Assembly: GCA_964609025.1 (NCBI GenBank)
Contig: CAZSQM010000009.1
Location: forward strand, 32,447 to 96,446
DNA: 64,000 nucleotides
Direction: 5' to 3'
Source of the DNA: SIG307 sp964609025
GTDB taxonomy: Bacteria > Bacillota > Clostridia > Lachnospirales > Lachnospiraceae
The first letter of the stretch is position 1; the number at the start of each line of letters is the position of its first letter. Under the pieces are notes generated by a model. The model saw only the letters and a list, made by a program, of their open reading frames with translations. It ran no database searches and had not been told where the DNA came from. This document shows, in pieces, positions 60,690 through 64,000 of the stretch. A program made the position numbers and the translations under genes.

Positions 60690-60968
60690 CTACTTACGAG
60701 CCTTCTTCTCATCTTTACCGTGTCCGCGATAGGTTCTCGTAACTACGAACTCGCCGAGCTTATGACCAACCATATCTTCGGTTACGTATACCGGTACATG
60801 CTTTCTTCCGTCATGAACAGCGATTGTAAGACCAACCATCTGCGGGAAGATTGTGGAACGGCGGGACCAGGTCTTGATAACCTGCTTGTCACCGGACTTC
60901 ACAACTGCATCTACCTTTTTCAATAAGTGAGCATCCGCGAACGGACCCTTCTTTAATGAACGTGCCAT
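60690..60968 (-). CDS. rpsS: 30S ribosomal protein S19
   Basis: 92 residues. ARSLKKGPFADAHLLKKVDA, then WSRRSTIFPQMVGLTIAVHD and GHKLGEFVVTRTYRGH. In the 30S head near the A site. 33 bp after rplB. Confidence 0.98.
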   Translation of the reverse strand: MARSLKKGPFADAHLLKKVDAVVKSGDKQVIKTWSRRSTIFPQMVGLTIAVHDGRKHVPVYVTEDMVGHKLGEFVVTRTYRGHGKDEKKARK

Positions 60969-61001
60969 TTGGGTTTACCTCCTTCTACCGGTGACGGACG
61001 A

Positions 61002-61847
61002 TTACTTCGTCAACGCCTTACCATCTCTTCTTCTTACAATCAGCTTATTGGACTGCTTATTCTTCTTACGGGTCTTAAGGCCGAGAGCCGGCTTACCCCA
61101 CGGGGTAACAGGGCCCGGACGACCGATACCGGTCTTACCTTCACCACCACCGTGCGGGTGATCGTTCGGGTTCATTACGGAACCGCGTACTGTCGGGCGG
61201 ATACCCATGTGACGCTTACGTCCTGCCTTACCGATGTTAACAAGCTCGTGTTCAATGTTGCCGACCTGACCGATGGTTGCACGGCAGATAATCGGAACCA
61301 TTCTCATTTCGCCGGACGGAAGACGCAGCGTTGCGTACTTTCCTTCCTTTGCCATTAACTGTGCGCTGTTGCCGGCGGAACGAACCAGCTGGCCGCCCTT
61401 GCCCGGATAAAGCTCGATGTTGTGAACCTCGGCACCTACCGGAATGTTCTGAAGCGGTAAGCAGTTACCTACTCTTACTTCTGCGGCTGCACCGTTCATA
61501 ACAGTCTGTCCGACCTTTAAGCCGTTCGGCGCAAGGATGTATGCCTTCTGTCCGTCTTCATAGCAGATTAATGCGATGTTAGCGGTTCTGTTCGGGTCAT
61601 ACTCAATGGTCTTAACCGTTGCCGGAATACCATCCTTATTTCTCTTGAAGTCGATGATTCTGTACTTTCTTCTGGAACCACCGCCCTGGTGTCTTACTGT
61701 AATCTTTCCCTGATTGTTACGGCCGGCATTCTTCTTCAAAGAAGTTACTAAGGACTTCTCCGGAGCACTTGCGGTGATTTCAGCGAAATCAGAACCGGTC
61801 ATATTTCTTCTGGAAGGTGTATATGGGTTATATGTTTTAATTCCCAT
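61002..61847 (-). CDS. rplB: 50S ribosomal protein L2
   Basis: 281 residues. An OB-fold and SH3-like pair with RHQGGGSRRKYRIIDFKRNK near residue 50 and the conserved C-terminal RGSVMNPNDHPHGGGEGKTG, containing the histidine near the peptidyl-transferase centre. 62 bp after rplW. Confidence 0.98.
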   Translation of the reverse strand: MGIKTYNPYTPSRRNMTGSDFAEITASAPEKSLVTSLKKNAGRNNQGKITVRHQGGGSRRKYRIIDFKRNKDGIPATVKTIEYDPNRTANIALICYEDGQKAYILAPNGLKVGQTVMNGAAAEVRVGNCLPLQNIPVGAEVHNIELYPGKGGQLVRSAGNSAQLMAKEGKYATLRLPSGEMRMVPIICRATIGQVGNIEHELVNIGKAGRKRHMGIRPTVRGSVMNPNDHPHGGGEGKTGIGRPGPVTPWGKPALGLKTRKKNKQSNKLIVRRRDGKALTK

Positions 61848-61909
61848 TGTTGTTACTCCTTTCGTCTGCGTTACGCAATATCCTGTGTTCTATTCTCTGC
61901 GTACGCGTT

Positions 61910-62209
61910 TTATAAGCCTGCAAAAATCTCAATCTCAGCACTGTCAGCGGTAAGCTGTACAATCGCCTTCTTGGTTTTGGAAGTCTTGCCGAAGGTAGCG
62001 CCGCGTCTGCGGGTCTTGCCGTCTAAATTCATGGTGTTTACGCTTGCAACCTTGGTGCCTGCGAACATCTTCTCGACTGCTTCCTTAATCTGCTGCTTCG
62101 TTGCGTCCGGATGTACGGAAAACGTGTACTTCTTCTCATTCATGGAGTTCATACTCTTCTCGGTAACGACCGGCTTTAAGATAACGTCATAATACTTTAA
62201 ATCTGCCAT
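61910..62209 (-). CDS. rplW: 50S ribosomal protein L23
   Basis: 99 residues. YYDVILKPVVTEKSMNSMNE and YTFSVHPDATKQQIKEAVEK are typical. Docking site for SRP and trigger factor at the tunnel exit. Its ATG shares a base with the rplD stop. Confidence 0.98.
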   Translation of the reverse strand: MADLKYYDVILKPVVTEKSMNSMNEKKYTFSVHPDATKQQIKEAVEKMFAGTKVASVNTMNLDGKTRRRGATFGKTSKTKKAIVQLTADSAEIEIFAGL

Positions 62210-62829
62210 TATGCGTACACCTCCTCAATCTGAGCAACTGCTTCCTTGGTGATTACCACGTTGTCATATTTCAGAACATCGTAAACATTTACGCTGCCGG
62301 ACATCGTCGTTCTTACCTCCGGAATGTTTCTTGCGGAAAGGATTACGTTCTCATCCTTCTTATCAAGTACAACAAGTGCCTTGTTTACCTTGAGGTTTTC
62401 AAGAACTGCTGCCATCTTCTTTGTCTTAATCTCGTCGAAGGTAAGACCGTCAACTACGATGAACTTCTCCTCTGCTACCTTGGAGGACAATGCAGACTTC
62501 ACAGCTGCTGCCTTTTCCTTCTTGTTCATCTTTACGGAGTATTCTCTCGGCTTCGGAGCGAATACAACGCCGCCGCCCTTCCACTGCGGAGCTCTGGTCG
62601 AACCCTGTCTTGCATGACCGGTTCCCTTCTGTCTCCAAGGCTTTCTTCCGCCGCCGCTTACTTCTGCGCGGGTCTTTGCGCTCTGTGTGCCCTGACGTTT
62701 ATTTGCCAGCTGGCTCACAACAGCCAAATGCATCAAATGCTCATTTACTTCTACACCGAAGACAGCGTCGTTAAGCTCCATTGTGCCAACTTCCTTGCCT
62801 TCAATATTATAAACCTTAACACTAGCCAT
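62209..62829 (-). CDS. rplD: 50S ribosomal protein L4
   Basis: 206 residues. TRAEVSGGGRKPWRQKGTGH then ARQGSTRAPQWKGGGVVFAP is the tunnel-lining loop. An assembly initiator; in some bacteria it represses the S10 operon. 28 bp after rplC. Confidence 0.98.
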   Translation of the reverse strand: MASVKVYNIEGKEVGTMELNDAVFGVEVNEHLMHLAVVSQLANKRQGTQSAKTRAEVSGGGRKPWRQKGTGHARQGSTRAPQWKGGGVVFAPKPREYSVKMNKKEKAAAVKSALSSKVAEEKFIVVDGLTFDEIKTKKMAAVLENLKVNKALVVLDKKDENVILSARNIPEVRTTMSGSVNVYDVLKYDNVVITKEAVAQIEEVYA

Positions 62830-62857
62830 TTTTAAGTTCCTCCTTTCTTAAAGCTTC

Positions 62858-63493
62858 TTAGTTTGCGCTCTTTACGGTTTCCTTTAAGATAACCATAGCC
62901 TTCTTCGGTCCCGGTACTGCGCCCTTAACGAGGATTAAGTTGTTCTCTGCATCAACCTTAACCACTTCAAGATTCTGCACCGTAGCCTTTACATGTCCGG
63001 TCTGTCCCGGCATGTGCTTACCCTTGAATACGCGACCCGGAGTCGTTGCCGGTCCGTTGGAACCTGCATGTCTGTGATACTTGGAACCATGCTTCATCGG
63101 TCCTCTGGATAAGCCGTGTCTCTTGATGGCACCCTGGAAGCCCTTACCCTTTGTAATACCGGTAGCATCAATCTTGTCACCCTCTGCGAAGATGTCAACC
63201 TTGATTTCCTGACCTACGGCATACTCGGAGCTGTTGTCAAACCTGAACTCCTTAAGAAATCTCTTGTTAGCAACACCTGCCTTAGCAAATGTGCCCTTGC
63301 GCGGCTTGTTTACGAGTACATCTCTGATCTCGCCGAAGCCAACCTGTACTGCCTCATAACCGTCGTTGTCAACCGTCTTAACCTGGGTTACAACATTCGG
63401 GGCAGCCTGCAATACGGTAACCGGAACTAATGCACCGTCCGCATTGAAGATCTGGGTCATTCCGACCTTCGTTGTTAATAACGCTTTCTTCAT
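62858..63493 (-). CDS. rplC: 50S ribosomal protein L3
   Basis: 211 residues. LLTTKVGMTQIFNADGALVP at the N-terminus and the GSKYHRHAGSNGPATTPGRV loop reaching the peptidyl-transferase centre. It lies 169 bp after rpsJ; that spacer holds no gene that I can support. Confidence 0.98.
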   Translation of the reverse strand: MKKALLTTKVGMTQIFNADGALVPVTVLQAAPNVVTQVKTVDNDGYEAVQVGFGEIRDVLVNKPRKGTFAKAGVANKRFLKEFRFDNSSEYAVGQEIKVDIFAEGDKIDATGITKGKGFQGAIKRHGLSRGPMKHGSKYHRHAGSNGPATTPGRVFKGKHMPGQTGHVKATVQNLEVVKVDAENNLILVKGAVPGPKKAMVILKETVKSAN

Positions 63494-63662
63494 TTTGCAC
63501 CTCCTGTTAATCTACAGCGGATTGAATCCCTTCGGAACTCAATCATCCTAGATGGTCTATTCGGATGCTTGGGCCTTTCTATCACTAGATAAGACGCTTG
63601 GACCCTGTATATAAACCCTAAGGATTTTACCGTTAAAACTTGTTACTTCTCACCGACTAAGA

Positions 63663-63980
63663 CTACTTCGTCTTCATCTTAATGTCGATGAACACACCTG
63701 CCGGCATTTCCAGTCTGGAAAGAGCATCTACCATCTTCTGGTTCGGAGCAATCACATCGATGAGTCTTTTGTGGGTTCTCTGCTCGAACTGCTCGCGGGA
63801 ATCCTTGTACTTATGCACTGCACGGAGAATGGTTACTACTTCCTTCTTCGTCGGCATCGGCACCGGACCGCTCACCTTCGTGCCCGCCTTTTTTGCGGTT
63901 TCGATGATCTTAGCTGCGGATGCATCTACTAACTGATGATCGTAAGCCTTGAGTGTGATTCTCATTACTTGACTTGCCAT
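63663..63980 (-). CDS. rpsJ: 30S ribosomal protein S10
   Basis: 105 residues. MRITLKAYDHQLVDASAAKI and SGPVPMPTKKEVVTILRAVH identify it; it also serves as the NusE transcription factor. First gene of the S10 operon within this window; its start is 20 bp from the window edge, so its promoter lies outside. GGAGG precedes the ATG at 63980. Confidence 0.98.
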   Translation of the reverse strand: MASQVMRITLKAYDHQLVDASAAKIIETAKKAGTKVSGPVPMPTKKEVVTILRAVHKYKDSREQFEQRTHKRLIDVIAPNQKMVDALSRLEMPAGVFIDIKMKTK

Positions 63981-64000
63981 AAAAAAAGTCGCCTCCTTTT

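Noticed and set aside
1..64000. Search for tRNA, rRNA, CRISPR arrays, integrases or prophage structural genes
   Set aside because: None recognised by eye on either strand; no integrase beside the 18-kb block, so I do not call it an integrative element.

Overview
The window looks like the chromosome of a Gram-positive anaerobe of the class Clostridia, most likely Lachnospiraceae. The basis is gene order (S10-spc-alpha ribosomal cluster running into rplQ-ecfA1-ecfA2-ecfT-truA-rplM-rpsI), an L17 with a long insert, Clostridia-type glycine and TPP riboswitches, strong AGGAGG ribosome binding sites and mid-range GC content. No genus can be named from sequence alone. Almost every gene lies on the minus strand.

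Layout, left to right. 1-4.7 kb: 5' two thirds of addB cut by the window edge, a small membrane-anchored protein, glutamine-dependent NAD synthetase, and a candidate 6S RNA with its own promoter and terminator. 4.8-10 kb: carB, a membrane-bound XRE regulator, then decayed remnants of a GNAT gene and an Rpn-family gene. 10.4-13.7 kb: hemerythrin and a tightly coupled PAP2-TVP38-pssA-psd lipid operon. 13.8-20.8 kb: flavoprotein, AGCS transporter under a glycine riboswitch, small helical protein, EamA exporter, AlbA_2/ATPase regulator, and thiC under a TPP riboswitch with attenuator. 20.9-24.3 kb: rdgB remnant, DUF1848 protein, P-loop kinase-like protein, ECF sigma/anti-sigma pair, with several palindromic repeats between them. 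24.5-32.8 kb: rpsI, rplM, truA, the ECF transporter module, and the alpha operon (rplQ, rpoA, rpsD, rpsK, rpsM, rpmJ). 51.3-64 kb: infA, map, adk, secY and the spc and S10 ribosomal genes up to rpsJ.

The remarkable feature is 32.8-51.3 kb. In most Firmicutes infA is followed directly by rpmJ. Here about 18.4 kb of non-ribosomal DNA separates them. The insert begins and ends with structured DNA: a nested palindrome of about 250 bp beside rpmJ, and two direct copies of a 129-bp repeat near its ends. A terminator follows infA, and a new extended -10 promoter precedes rpmJ, so the superoperon appears to be re-wired into two units.

The insert carries a methyltransferase, a broken DUF4932 gene, cysK, an ABC exporter with a lipoprotein, a LytTR/GHKL two-component pair, and a five-gene run: lone CheY-like receiver, two membrane-tethered BMP/PnrA-type binding proteins without any transporter, and two hybrid histidine kinases each ending in an HPt domain. 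With overlapping reading frames, this run reads as one signalling device: extracellular ligand (perhaps a nucleoside), tethered binding proteins, two kinases, HPt, and a stand-alone receiver or the downstream LytTR regulator. It is the best candidate here for an undescribed system.
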